This document shows, piece after piece, positions 1 through 7,575 of a DNA stretch of 64,000 nt; within the stretch, counting starts at the first letter, position 1, and every line of letters begins with the position of its first letter. Both the position numbers and the translations under genes were made by a program. The notes under the pieces are model-generated. The model made no database searches. It was not told the origin of the DNA and saw nothing but the letters and a program-made list of their open reading frames with translations. This DNA is from CAWUEZ02 sp963921355 (GTDB lineage: Bacteria; Pseudomonadota; Alphaproteobacteria; Thalassobaculales; Thalassobaculaceae): contig OZ001190.1 in NCBI GenBank assembly GCA_963921355.3, forward strand, positions 4,774,001-4,838,000, read 5' to 3'.

Positions 1-253
1 ACAGAACCAGGGCTGTACCCGCGAACATCCCTGCAACATGGAGAGACCATCCCGCGTGCCAGATCTGGCGCCTGCGCAACCAGCAGGCGGGAACCAGCAG
101 AACGGTCGGCAGGGCGTAGAAGAGAACGATCGCCCAGACGCCGACGATCCCGGACGCGTCCAAGGCTCTCAGCGGAATCCAGTAGATGCCCCAGGTGGCA
201 CCCGACGCGGCAACGGCCAGCATTGCCAGGCGCTCGGTCGGGAACTTGGTCAC
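1..253 (-). CDS. DMT (EamA-type) permease, N-terminal part, cut by window edge
   Basis: Reading the minus strand from GTG at 251-253 gives a hydrophobic protein beginning MTKFPTERLAMLAVAASG and continuing with a second membrane segment around WAIVLFYALPTVLLVPACW. The first helix carries GATWGIYW, which resembles the opening helix of drug/metabolite (EamA) transporters. A GGGGAG ribosome site lies eight bases before this GTG; another GTG nine bases upstream is a weaker alternative because it touches the ribosome site. An in-frame TAG further upstream excludes a longer start. The gene runs off the left edge after about 84 codons. Substrate cannot be told. The family call rests on fold-like features only. 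Confidence 0.55.
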   Translation of the reverse strand, partial: MTKFPTERLAMLAVAASGATWGIYWIPLRALDASGIVGVWAIVLFYALPTVLLVPACWLRRRQIWHAGWSLHVAGMFAGTALVL

Positions 254-308
254 AGATGGCACTCCCCGCGGACACAGCCTTGCGGCCTGGCGCTTCTATT
301 CGCATGCA

Positions 309-1229
309 TCAGCTAGTCGATCTTGCAGACGCCGAACCCTGCAAGGCCTCGCGCAGATAGTCGACCATGACCCGAACCTTGCGCGGCAGGAAGGATCGGC
401 TCGGATAGACGACCCAGGCGCCGGTCTCGAACGTCGTCGCCGTGACCTCGCATTCGGGAAAGACATCCACCAACCGCCCCGATGTCAGATCGTCGGCGAT
501 CAGCCAGTCGGCCAGCAGCGCCACACCGAGCCCATGGGCGACAGCCTCACGCACCGCCAGAGCGTTCGAGAGGATGGTCGAGCCGGACACGGCGACCGCG
601 CTCTCCCGGCCATCACGCCCGAGAAACCGCCAGGCGGTGCGGTAGCCCGGCAGGTCGAGCAGGACGCAGCGATGGCCGGACAGGTCCTCCGGCGTCGCCA
701 CGGCGGCCGCGTCGCCCAGATATTGCGGACTCGCACACACCCGATAGCGCGTGGCGATCAGTTGGCTGCACACCACATCACCATCGATCTCGGGGGCGAG
801 CCGGATCCCCAGGTCGATCCGGTCCGCCACCAGATCCAGGTTGCGGTCGGTCAGGACCAGATCCACCGTCAGATCCGGAAACCGACGCTGGAACTCCGCC
901 AGCACAGGAACCAGAACGACGGTTCCGAAACTGACCGATGCGGTGATGCGCAGCGTGCCGGCCGGTGCCTGCGAAAGCGTGGCGGCTTCCTCCCGCGCCC
1001 GCGCGATCTCGTCGACAACCGCCTCCATCCGCCTCAGGTAGGCGGCGCCGGCCTCGGTCACGGTCAAGCGACGGGTGGTGCGCTGAAAGATCCGCACGCC
1101 GATCTCGGCCTCGACCGCTGAGACCAGCCGGGACACCGACGAGGGGTCGAGATCATGATGGCGGGCGGCGGCGGCGAACCCACCGAAGCGCGCGACATCG
1201 ATCAATACGGGGAGCTGCGCGATATCCAT
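309..1229 (-). CDS. LysR-family transcriptional regulator
   Basis: A 306-residue LysR-type regulator. The N-terminal winged helix-turn-helix (about residues 1-60) starts MDIAQLPVLIDVARFGGFAA and includes AAARHHDLDPSSVSRLVSAVE, with the family ending IFQRTTRRLTVTEAG. The rest is the periplasmic-binding-like effector domain (GTLRITASVSFGTVVLVPVL). I chose ATG at 1227-1229 because the HTH alignment begins there; a longer frame exists but is not LysR-like. No clear ribosome site precedes this ATG. The gene diverges from a damaged SDR gene, and a perfect T-N11-A palindrome lies immediately before the start codon, so autoregulation and control of the SDR are likely (inference). Its C-terminus ends within 60 bases of the convergent-facing DMT gene start. 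Confidence 0.9.
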   Translation of the reverse strand: MDIAQLPVLIDVARFGGFAAAARHHDLDPSSVSRLVSAVEAEIGVRIFQRTTRRLTVTEAGAAYLRRMEAVVDEIARAREEAATLSQAPAGTLRITASVSFGTVVLVPVLAEFQRRFPDLTVDLVLTDRNLDLVADRIDLGIRLAPEIDGDVVCSQLIATRYRVCASPQYLGDAAAVATPEDLSGHRCVLLDLPGYRTAWRFLGRDGRESAVAVSGSTILSNALAVREAVAHGLGVALLADWLIADDLTSGRLVDVFPECEVTATTFETGAWVVYPSRSFLPRKVRVMVDYLREALQGSASARSTS

Positions 1230-1230
1230 T

Positions 1231-1247
1231 CGTGTAATATTTACACG
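1231..1247. promoter_or_regulatory. LysR-type operator (T-N11-A palindrome)
   Basis: CGTGTAATATTTACACG is a perfect inverted repeat with 7-bp arms (CGTGTAA / TTACACG) around TAT and contains the LysR-box spacing T-N11-A (TGTAATATTTACA). It sits two bases before the LysR start codon and about 90 bases before the divergent SDR start. Binding here would cover the LysR translation start, which fits negative autoregulation. That LTTR proteins bind T-N11-A is established; binding at this site is inferred. Confidence 0.6.
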
Positions 1248-1334
1248 ATAACTAGGCATCAGCCGATATTTATCGATCCATCGCGCAATAATATGGTCCG
1301 GCATCACGACAGGACAGGGACGAGGAGAGCCATC

Positions 1335-2098
1335 ATGACCACGTTGAACGGACAAGCGGCCATTGTACCGGCGCCAGCCGCGGGATCGGCGAAGCGGCCG
1401 CTCGGCACCTGGCCGCCCAAGGCATGTCCGTGCTGCTGGCCGCCCGCAGTGCCGACAGGATCGAGTCGATCGCGGCTGAAATCCGCGATCAGGGTGGAAC
1501 CGCGATCGCCCAAGCCTGCGACGTCGCCGACTACGACGGCGTCGCGAACCTGGTGGAGCAAAGCGTGTCGGCCTTCGGACGCCTGGACCTGCTGGTCAAC
1601 AATGCCGGCGTCATAGAACCGATCGCCCGGCTGGCCGACTCCGCACCCTCGGACTGGGACACGGTCATCGATATCAACGTCAAGGGCGTCTATCACGGTC
1701 TGCGTGCCGCCTTGCCGGTGATGTGCGCGCAAGGCTCCGGCGTGATCGTCAACATCAGCTCGGGTGCTGCCACCAGCGCGTTGGAAGGCTGGAGTCACTA
1801 TTGCGCCTCGAAGGCTGCGGTCCTGTCGCTCACCCGCTGCGCGGACCAGGAAGTTCGGGCCAGCGGCGTCCGGGTGGTCGGGCTCAGCCCCGGAACCGTG
1901 GCCACGGAAATGCAGACCGCGATCCGGGAATCGGGCATCAACCCCGTCAGCCAACTGGACCCCAGCGTCCACATTCCGCCGCATTGGGTCGCGCGCGCCA
2001 TCGCCTGGCTCGCCGGCGAAGGGGCCGAGGAGTTCGGTGGTTCGGACTTCTCGCTGAAGACCGACGAGGGACGCCAGCGCATCGGGCTGCCTGTTTGA
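1335..2098 (+). pseudogene. short-chain dehydrogenase/reductase, frameshifted near its start
   Basis: Starts at ATG 1335 behind GAGGAG with MTTLNGQAAIV. The next bases read TGASRGIGEAAARHLAAQG only in another frame, so one base is missing between 1366 and 1367 (a valine codon GTN followed by ACC has lost its third base). After the shift the frame is a normal classical SDR: cofactor motif TGASRGIG, LLVNNAG, and the catalytic Ser/Tyr/Lys set ISSG...HYCASK, ending at TGA 2096-2098, about 254 residues if repaired. Translation from ATG 1424 would lack the NAD(P)-binding loop and should be inactive. It diverges from the LysR gene and was probably its target. A sequencing error is an equally possible explanation. 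Confidence 0.8.
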
Positions 2099-2166
2099 CG
2101 GATAGGTGCGCGCACGATGGCGGTACAGATGTCCAAGTCCTGAACCACAGCCACCGGTAGACCGTC

Positions 2167-2838
2167 ATGGAAATCGACCACCTCTTTCTGATGGTGGATC
2201 CACCCGGCGACCGCGCCGCGGCCCGACTGACCGACCGTGGACTGCGGGAATCCTATCGGCGACGGCATCCGGGTCAGGGCACGGAGAATGTCTGCTACTG
2301 CTTCGACAACCTGTATCTGGAGCTGCTGTGGATCTCGGACGCGGACGAGGCCGCCGGTCCGGCGATCCGCCGCACCGGGCTGCTGGAGCGCGCCGGCTGG
2401 CGCGACAGCGCCACCAACCCCTTCGGGATCGCCTGGCGGAATGGTGGTGGCACCACCGATGAAGGCATCGTGACCTGGCCCTACACACCGCCCTATCTTC
2501 CGCCTGGTATGTCGATTCCGGTCGCCGTCGACGGCGATGCACCCGATCAGCCAATGATGTTCCGCAGCCCGGGTTCGTCACCGGCCGCCTCCTGGGCCGC
2601 CGACCGGCGGGGCGGGCTCCAGCATGAGATCGGGCTCACCGAGGTTCGCGAGGTGATCCTCGAACATCCATCCGATATCCCCTACTGCGCGGCCCTTGAG
2701 GTCCTCGCAGCGAACACGATCCTGCGCCTGGCTCCGAGAGCCTCAAACCGGTTCCGGTTGGAGCTCCGGATTGAGCGGAATCGCCGTCTGGAGCCTCGGA
2801 TCCTCGTTCTGCCCGATCTTATTTGGCGAGAAACCTAG
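2167..2838 (+). CDS. VOC-superfamily (glyoxalase-like) protein
   Basis: A 223-residue protein opening MEIDHLFLMVDPPGD, the first beta strand and metal-ligand His typical of vicinal oxygen chelate proteins, followed by GLRESYRRRHPGQGTENVCY and YLELLWISD, where the Glu of the second strand would sit. This resembles the glyoxalase_3/glyoxalase-like domain families of about 200 residues rather than a true lactoylglutathione lyase. No signal peptide or membrane segment. It follows the damaged SDR gene by 68 bases in the same direction and may have been co-transcribed. Substrate unknown; metal binding is inferred from the fold. Confidence 0.7.
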   Translation: MEIDHLFLMVDPPGDRAAARLTDRGLRESYRRRHPGQGTENVCYCFDNLYLELLWISDADEAAGPAIRRTGLLERAGWRDSATNPFGIAWRNGGGTTDEGIVTWPYTPPYLPPGMSIPVAVDGDAPDQPMMFRSPGSSPAASWAADRRGGLQHEIGLTEVREVILEHPSDIPYCAALEVLAANTILRLAPRASNRFRLELRIERNRRLEPRILVLPDLIWRET

Positions 2839-3217
2839 ACCCGGCTGCAGATCCCGACCGACCGAAAGCGCAACGGTTTCCCGGCCGGCGAAACTTCGGC
2901 GCGACCCCTGGCCACTTCAGCAGCTCACCCCCTCAAGTGCGCGGCTTTCCGCCAATGAGCAGGCATTCAACACAGCCGTCCCGCCCACGGACGAAGCAGC
3001 CGACCAGTGGGGCTTGAGTGGGGTCCGGCACCGAATCTCGCTGATTGAAAATTCGAGGTTTTTGCAATTGATCGAACAAGAAAAGAAAATTTTAAGAAGT
3101 TTCCACGCACCCTCTACGCATAAACACCTACGCAACAAGCCCTAAGTGATCGCACTGAGTGGGGCAGACAGTCGGGCACGACCCCGGCCGGACGCAAAAG
3201 AGATGGAGGGTATGTCG
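2839..3217. other. intergenic leader of the chemoreceptor gene
   Basis: No convincing gene. The first 200 bases are G+C rich without structure I can name. Bases about 3040-3125 are markedly A+T rich (runs such as GAAAATTCGAGGTTTTT and AAGAAAAGAAAATTTTAAG), unlike the surrounding sequence, and probably hold the promoter of the downstream chemoreceptor. I could not assign -35/-10 boxes with confidence. A longer in-frame GTG start at 3146 exists but has no ribosome site. Confidence 0.4.
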
Positions 3218-5251
3218 ATGCTCAAGACCAATGCACTCAGCCGGGTTGTCAAAAACCTGGCTCTGAAGAAGAAACTTCTGGCCGGTTTTGGCGCGGTTCA
3301 ACTTGTGATGTTGATTGTCGCCGGGTTTGGATACTTTGGGTTTGTCTCGGTTTCCGACGACGTTCAGGAGTATGCGGCCAATACCGAGATCGGTTCCAAG
3401 ACGGCCAAAGTCGAGATCGATTTCCTGAAGCTCCGGCGCCACGCGCTGGCCTTCTCCCACACCGGTGACGCGGCCGAGGCCGAGGCCGTCCACAAGCTGG
3501 CCGACGCTCTGGCGCCGAAACTGGCGGAACTGGAAGCCAAGGTCACCGACACGAAGCATCGCGAGGAAATCGCCCACATGGCGAAGGCCCTCGCCAGCTA
3601 CTCGGAGTCTTTCGATCATGCGGAAGAGCTTGAGTACGAGTTCAAGGCCCTGTCCAAGTCCCTGCAGGCCGAGGGCGATCGCGCGCTGCACGACATCGAT
3701 GCCCTGGTCGCTGCCGCGATCAGCTCGGGGAACACCGACGCGCTGATCGCCGCAACGTCCATCCGCGAGCATCTGCTGCTGGCGCGCCTGCACTCCAACA
3801 CGGTTATCGGGCACCAGGACGACAGCGTCGCGGAACAGGCTGAGAGCGAGATCCAGGCGACCATCGCGCCGCTGGCTGAGCTTTCCGGTTTCGATTGGTC
3901 GGCCGACGAGCGCACGCTGATCGCGGACGCCCAGGCGGCCCTCACATCCTTCGAAGCGACCTACAAGACCGCACGTAAGGACCAGCTGGCGGTGCGCAGC
4001 CTGATGGACACCGAACTGGCCGAGGCCTCGGATGCCATCATCAAGGATGCCGAACTTCTGGTCTCCCAGATCGCCGAGGTTGAGAAAGCGGTCCGTGAGA
4101 AGACCGAAGAGCATGTGCTGCTGGCCGAGATCGAGATGCTGGCGGCGGCCGGGATCGGCTTCGTCGGCGGTATCGTCATCGCGCTGACGCTCGGCAACGC
4201 GATCGCCAATCCGATCGTCTCGATGACCGGGTCTATGGGCAAGCTGGCCGAAGGCGACCTGGAGGCCGAGATCCCGGCCCAGGAGCGCGCTGACGAGGTC
4301 GGCCGCATGGCTCGCGCGGTCCAGGTGTTCAAGGACAACGCGATCCGCAACAAGGAGCTCGAGGCCGAGGCCGAGGCGCAGAAGCAGCGCGCCGAGGAGG
4401 AGAAGCGTCGGGCCATGAACGAACTGGCCGACACCTTCGAAACCAGCGTCGGTGAGATCGTCGAGGGTGTGTCGGCGGCGGCGACCGAGCTGCAGTCGAC
4501 GGCCCAGAGCATGACCACGATCGCCGACGACACCAGCAACCGCTCGACCACGGTGGCGGCGGCGGCCGAGGAAGCCAGCGCCAACGTCCAGACCGTGGCG
4601 TCGGCGGCCGAGGAACTCGGCAGCTCGATCACCGAGATCAGCCGGCAGGTGTCGGACTCCTCGCAGATGGCGTGCTCGGCGGTGACCAAGGCCCAGAACA
4701 CTCAGCAGAGTGTCGAGGACCTGGTGACCGCGGCCCAGAGCATCGGCGAGGTGGTGGAGCTGATCACCAGCATCGCCGAGCAGACCAACCTGCTGGCCCT
4801 GAACGCCACGATCGAGGCGGCACGGGCCGGCGAGGCCGGCAAGGGCTTCGCGGTGGTCGCGACCGAGGTCAAGAACCTGGCCGACCAGACCGGCAAGGCG
4901 ACCGAGGAGATCTCGACCCAGATCGCCAATGTGCAGCGTCAGACCGGCGAGTCGGCGACCGCGATCCAGGAGATCGTCAAGCTGATCGACGAGATGGACG
5001 GCACGGCGACGGCGATCTCGGGTGCGGTCGAGCAGCAGAGCGCGGCCACCCAGGAGATTGCCCAGAACGTCGAGCAGGCGTCCCAGGGCACCAGCGAGGT
5101 GACCACCAACATCGTCGGGGTGAGCCAATCCTCCAGCGAGGCTGGTGCGGCGGCCAACCAGGTGCTCTCGGCGGCGGGTGAGCTCTCGCAGAACTTCTCC
5201 ATGCTGCAGAGCGAGATGCGGCGCTTCCTCGACAACGTGCGGGCCGCCTAA
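3218..5251 (+). CDS. methyl-accepting chemotaxis protein
   Basis: A transmembrane chemoreceptor of about 677 residues. From the ATG at 3218 (GGAGGG at 3205-3210, seven bases away) it has a basic N-terminus, a membrane helix (about residues 17-42), a largely helical periplasmic sensor of about 270 residues, a second membrane helix near AAAGIGFVGGIVIALTLG, a HAMP segment (ADEVGRMARAVQVFKDNA) and a long cytoplasmic signalling coiled coil. The hairpin tip that contacts CheA/CheW is present: IAEQTNLLALNATIEAARAG followed by KGFAVVATEVKNLA. Glu/Gln-rich helices flank it as methylation regions. No CheR-docking pentapeptide is evident at the C-terminus (FLDNVRAA). No che genes lie nearby, so it is an orphan receptor; four photosensor/PAS genes follow in the same direction. 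Confidence 0.95.
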   Translation: MLKTNALSRVVKNLALKKKLLAGFGAVQLVMLIVAGFGYFGFVSVSDDVQEYAANTEIGSKTAKVEIDFLKLRRHALAFSHTGDAAEAEAVHKLADALAPKLAELEAKVTDTKHREEIAHMAKALASYSESFDHAEELEYEFKALSKSLQAEGDRALHDIDALVAAAISSGNTDALIAATSIREHLLLARLHSNTVIGHQDDSVAEQAESEIQATIAPLAELSGFDWSADERTLIADAQAALTSFEATYKTARKDQLAVRSLMDTELAEASDAIIKDAELLVSQIAEVEKAVREKTEEHVLLAEIEMLAAAGIGFVGGIVIALTLGNAIANPIVSMTGSMGKLAEGDLEAEIPAQERADEVGRMARAVQVFKDNAIRNKELEAEAEAQKQRAEEEKRRAMNELADTFETSVGEIVEGVSAAATELQSTAQSMTTIADDTSNRSTTVAAAAEEASANVQTVASAAEELGSSITEISRQVSDSSQMACSAVTKAQNTQQSVEDLVTAAQSIGEVVELITSIAEQTNLLALNATIEAARAGEAGKGFAVVATEVKNLADQTGKATEEISTQIANVQRQTGESATAIQEIVKLIDEMDGTATAISGAVEQQSAATQEIAQNVEQASQGTSEVTTNIVGVSQSSSEAGAAANQVLSAAGELSQNFSMLQSEMRRFLDNVRAA

Positions 5252-5274
5252 GGCCCCCACCCCAACCAGGCACC

Positions 5275-5306
5275 GGCGGGCGGCCGTATCACAACAGCCG
5301 CCCGCC
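5275..5306 (+). terminator. stem-loop after the chemoreceptor gene
   Basis: GGCGGGCGGC (5275-5284) pairs perfectly with GCCGCCCGCC (5297-5306) around a 12-base loop, 23 bases after the chemoreceptor stop. There is no T run behind it, so it may act as an mRNA-stabilising or partial-termination structure rather than a strong intrinsic terminator. It separates the receptor from the BLUF gene. Confidence 0.55.
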
Positions 5307-5349
5307 AAGGATCAACGCAGAACACGCGATCACACGAAGGGAACACGTC

Positions 5350-5862
5350 ATGCTGTGGTCGACGCGATTGCCAGACCTGCCAAACCACCAAATGACACCG
5401 ATCCGGGTCGAACCGGGCCTGGCCACGGACACTGCGTTGTGGGAGCTGACCTACTACAGCACAGCCGCCTTCTCCCACTCGGACGACGAACTGGCGCATC
5501 TGCAAGAGCAGGCCGAACCGAGAAACCGGGCTCTCGGCCTGACGGGAATCCTGGTGCACTGGAAGCAGTCATTCTTCCAAGTCCTCGAAGGGCCACGCGC
5601 CGCGATCGAGACGGTGTTCTACGACAACATCGTGCCCTCTCAGCGCCATACCGGGATCGTCGGTGTCCGGATGGGAACTCAGCCGGCAAGAACATTCCCC
5701 GACTGGCAGATGGCCGTTGCCCAGCCCAACGAGCCGGGCATGGCGGCGGTCGAGACACTTGCGGATGACTATCGATCCGGCCGGCACCTGACGGACGCCC
5801 GAACGGTGGGCACTGTCCTGCTCAAGTCCTTCATTATCTGCGCCTGCGCGGGCGGCGAGTAA
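5350..5862 (+). CDS. BLUF-domain blue-light sensor protein (complete)
   Basis: A 170-residue single-domain BLUF protein that should bind FAD and sense blue light. The key photocycle residues known from AppA/PixD can be lined up: Tyr36 (LTYYST), Asn59 (RNRALGLTG), Gln77 (FFQVLEG), His100 and the C-terminal Trp119/Met121 (RTFPDWQMAV). An N-terminal extension of about 28 residues and a C-terminal helical cap of about 45 residues follow the short-BLUF plan. Start ATG 5350 has AAGGGA upstream. It has no output domain, so it must signal by protein contact; neighbours are the chemoreceptor upstream and a PAS_5 protein downstream. The BLUF identification is firm; partner and output are inferred. Confidence 0.92.
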   Translation: MLWSTRLPDLPNHQMTPIRVEPGLATDTALWELTYYSTAAFSHSDDELAHLQEQAEPRNRALGLTGILVHWKQSFFQVLEGPRAAIETVFYDNIVPSQRHTGIVGVRMGTQPARTFPDWQMAVAQPNEPGMAAVETLADDYRSGRHLTDARTVGTVLLKSFIICACAGGE

Positions 5863-5871
5863 GGCGCGGCC

Positions 5872-5886
5872 TTAACCGGATCTTCA
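5872..5886. promoter_or_regulatory. near-match to CtrA box before the first PAS_5 gene
   Basis: TTAA-CCGGATC-TTCA, one mismatch from the alphaproteobacterial CtrA consensus TTAA-N7-TTAA, 57 bases before the PAS_5 start. On its own this would be weak; it is reported because a second near-match precedes the second BLUF gene and a perfect match occurs at 57323. Confidence 0.3.
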
Positions 5887-5942
5887 GTGCCGCAGGTGTA
5901 TCCCTACCGAACGGCCAAACCGAGCGAACAGGACGAACCGAC

Positions 5943-6458
5943 ATGATGACATTGGGCACCCTCGTTTCACGGGAACGCACCCGTGACCAAATGCCCTTTC
6001 AGCCGGAGGCCGGCTCCGACGTCGTCGACCATGTCGACCACCCGATGGTTCAGGGTTTCGCTGATCTTTGGAACTCAAAGAGAACCGGTGGCGGCCTTCC
6101 GCAGCGCGCGGACTTTACAACTGAAGACTTTCTGCCCTGGTTCGGACACGTCCTGATGTTGGACGTGGTGGAAGGGGGTGCCGACTTCCGCTATCGGCTG
6201 ATCGGAACCCACATCACCAATTTCATGAACCGCGATCTGTCGACGCGTCTGGTGTCGCAATGCGACTATGCCGGCGCCCGCGACAACGGCCTCGACAGCC
6301 TGCGTCGCCCGCTTGTGTACGGCCGCCCGGTGTTTCGCTCCGGCCGGGTCGTCTGGTCCGTCGACCAGAGCGAACGCTCCTATACGAGCGTTCACTGCCC
6401 GCTGAGCAATTCCTGCGGGGCTCCGGAGATGACCATCGGGGTCGTGTATTTCAGCTGA
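5943..6458 (+). CDS. PAS_5-family (PF07310-like) single-domain protein
   Basis: A 171-residue soluble protein. After a polar N-terminus of about 30 residues it reads VQGFADLWNSKRTGGGLPQR, then the family pattern DFLPWFGHVLMLDVVEG, FRYRLIGTHIT, NFMNRDLSTRLVS and a C-terminal strand pair (SVHCPLSN, TIGVVYFS). This order matches the alphaproteobacterial PAS_5 family, small PAS-fold proteins of about 150-200 residues whose ligands are mostly unknown. It lies 80 bases behind the BLUF gene. No catalytic or cofactor-binding residue can be assigned. It could be the protein partner of the BLUF sensor (inference from position and from the repeated BLUF/PAS_5 order downstream). Confidence 0.75.
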   Translation: MMTLGTLVSRERTRDQMPFQPEAGSDVVDHVDHPMVQGFADLWNSKRTGGGLPQRADFTTEDFLPWFGHVLMLDVVEGGADFRYRLIGTHITNFMNRDLSTRLVSQCDYAGARDNGLDSLRRPLVYGRPVFRSGRVVWSVDQSERSYTSVHCPLSNSCGAPEMTIGVVYFS

Positions 6459-6763
6459 TCGGGCGGCAACGCCCCTCTCCCGAAGCTCATGAGCCGCCAA
6501 AGGCGACCCGGCGCCGAAATCCGGGTTCGTGGCTTGCGGTCTGTGCCGGGGCGTCGGCGGAGCTGACTCGGGACGGACTTTCTTCTCGATGGCCCCCCTG
6601 GGAACCGCGACGGGCGCCGACAACGCGCGGTCGAACGACACCCTTTCCTGACGGCTGTCCGGCTGATCGAGATGGCGGCTCGCAGGCCCGTCGGGCCCCA
6701 TCGCCCCCGCTGACGCGTGCCGCAACCTTGCCGACCGCGTCGGTTCAACGTTTTCAACCGGCG

Positions 6764-6778
6764 TTAACCACCCCTTAG
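6764..6778. promoter_or_regulatory. near-match to CtrA box before the second BLUF gene
   Basis: TTAA-CCACCCC-TTAG, one mismatch from TTAA-N7-TTAA and preceded by G, so it also carries the TTAACCA half-site often seen in CtrA targets. It sits 51 bases before the start codon of the second BLUF gene, in an A+T-richer stretch (6764-6815) that is the probable promoter. Confidence 0.35.
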
Positions 6779-6828
6779 TAGATCGGATTTTAGAGTAATC
6801 CAAACGATAGATTGAAAGGGGCCAAGCC

Positions 6829-7326
6829 ATGCCGCCGATCGACCTGAAAGCCATCCACTGGGGAGACACCGTTTCGCGGGCCAGTTCTCCGCTCTGGACA
6901 TTCTCCTATGCGAGCCGCGCGATCTGGTCGTTCGATGCCGCTTCCCTGGATTACATTCTCGCCGGCGCGCGGGCCAGAAACCGGACCCTCGGGGTCGCGA
7001 GCCGGCTGGTCCACTGGGACAACTGGTTCTTCCAGGTTCTGGAAGGACCGCGCGACCAGCTTCTGGCGATCTTTGACTGCTTCATTGCCGGCGCCGACAT
7101 TCACAATCGGCTGATCCTCGCCGGCCAGGGGGCCTTGGACCGGCGCACGATCGACCGCGATCTCGCCATCGACATCCGGGTCCTGGAGGAAACCGCCGAG
7201 GCCAACAGGATGGCCGCGTGCGTTGCCGACTTGCTGTCCGACGATCTCTCCGCACGCAGCGAGAGCGCCGGGACCAGGCTGTGCGAAGCGCTGCGCAGAA
7301 CACCGGTTCTGGAACCCCTCGGCTAA
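6829..7326 (+). CDS. BLUF-domain protein with degenerate C-terminal switch
   Basis: A 165-residue paralogue of the BLUF protein 1 kb upstream, starting at ATG 6829 behind GAAAGGGG. The flavin-contact residues remain: Tyr27 (FSYASRA), Asn51 (ARNRTLG) and Gln69 (FFQVLEG), plus His92. But the Trp/Met switch segment is gone: where the first protein has RTFPDWQM this one has RTIDRDLAI, with Trp deleted and Met replaced by Leu, and the usual Leu-Thr-Gly after Asn is Gly-Val-Ala-Ser. It may bind flavin yet signal differently, or be light-insensitive. It is followed by a second PAS_5 gene, repeating the order of the first pair, which suggests duplication of a two-gene unit and divergence. Confidence 0.82.
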   Translation: MPPIDLKAIHWGDTVSRASSPLWTFSYASRAIWSFDAASLDYILAGARARNRTLGVASRLVHWDNWFFQVLEGPRDQLLAIFDCFIAGADIHNRLILAGQGALDRRTIDRDLAIDIRVLEETAEANRMAACVADLLSDDLSARSESAGTRLCEALRRTPVLEPLG

Positions 7327-7575
7327 TCCCCAATCGGCGCCTGCCAAGCAGGCGTCACCCCCACAATCAAGCACGCCCTTTCACACCCGGCCACACGCGG
7401 TGTGGACAGACCCGGCTGCTCAGCGGTATCCAGGAAGCAGCTGGTCGATCATAAAATACGTAATTTAATCATAATGTTATCTTTCTGCCCGGTTGCAAGA
7501 ACGGACGACCGACGTCCGTCCACCTGTGTCCGCCGGACCCGGATCGGACCGACCCTGCCGAAAGGACCAGCCTGA
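7327..7575. other. A+T-rich promoter region before the second PAS_5 gene
   Basis: No gene seen. Bases about 7450-7485 are strikingly A+T rich for this genome and contain the palindromic core AAATACGTAATTT followed by AATCATAATGTTATC. This is the likely promoter/operator of the downstream PAS_5 gene, implying it is transcribed separately from the BLUF gene. No named operator recognised. Confidence 0.4.

Noticed and set aside
186..1121. 311-codon plus-strand frame over the LysR gene
   Set aside because: Antisense to a clear LysR protein; composition (Arg/Gly/His rich) typical of shadows here.
1360..1370. Programmed frameshift in the SDR gene
   Set aside because: No slippery heptamer or following pseudoknot-like structure is visible at the site.
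3128..5308. 726-codon open frame on the minus strand opposite the chemoreceptor
   Set aside because: It mirrors the receptor gene almost exactly, is Leu/Gly/Arg-rich with no family motif, and arises from G+C bias at codon position three of the real gene.
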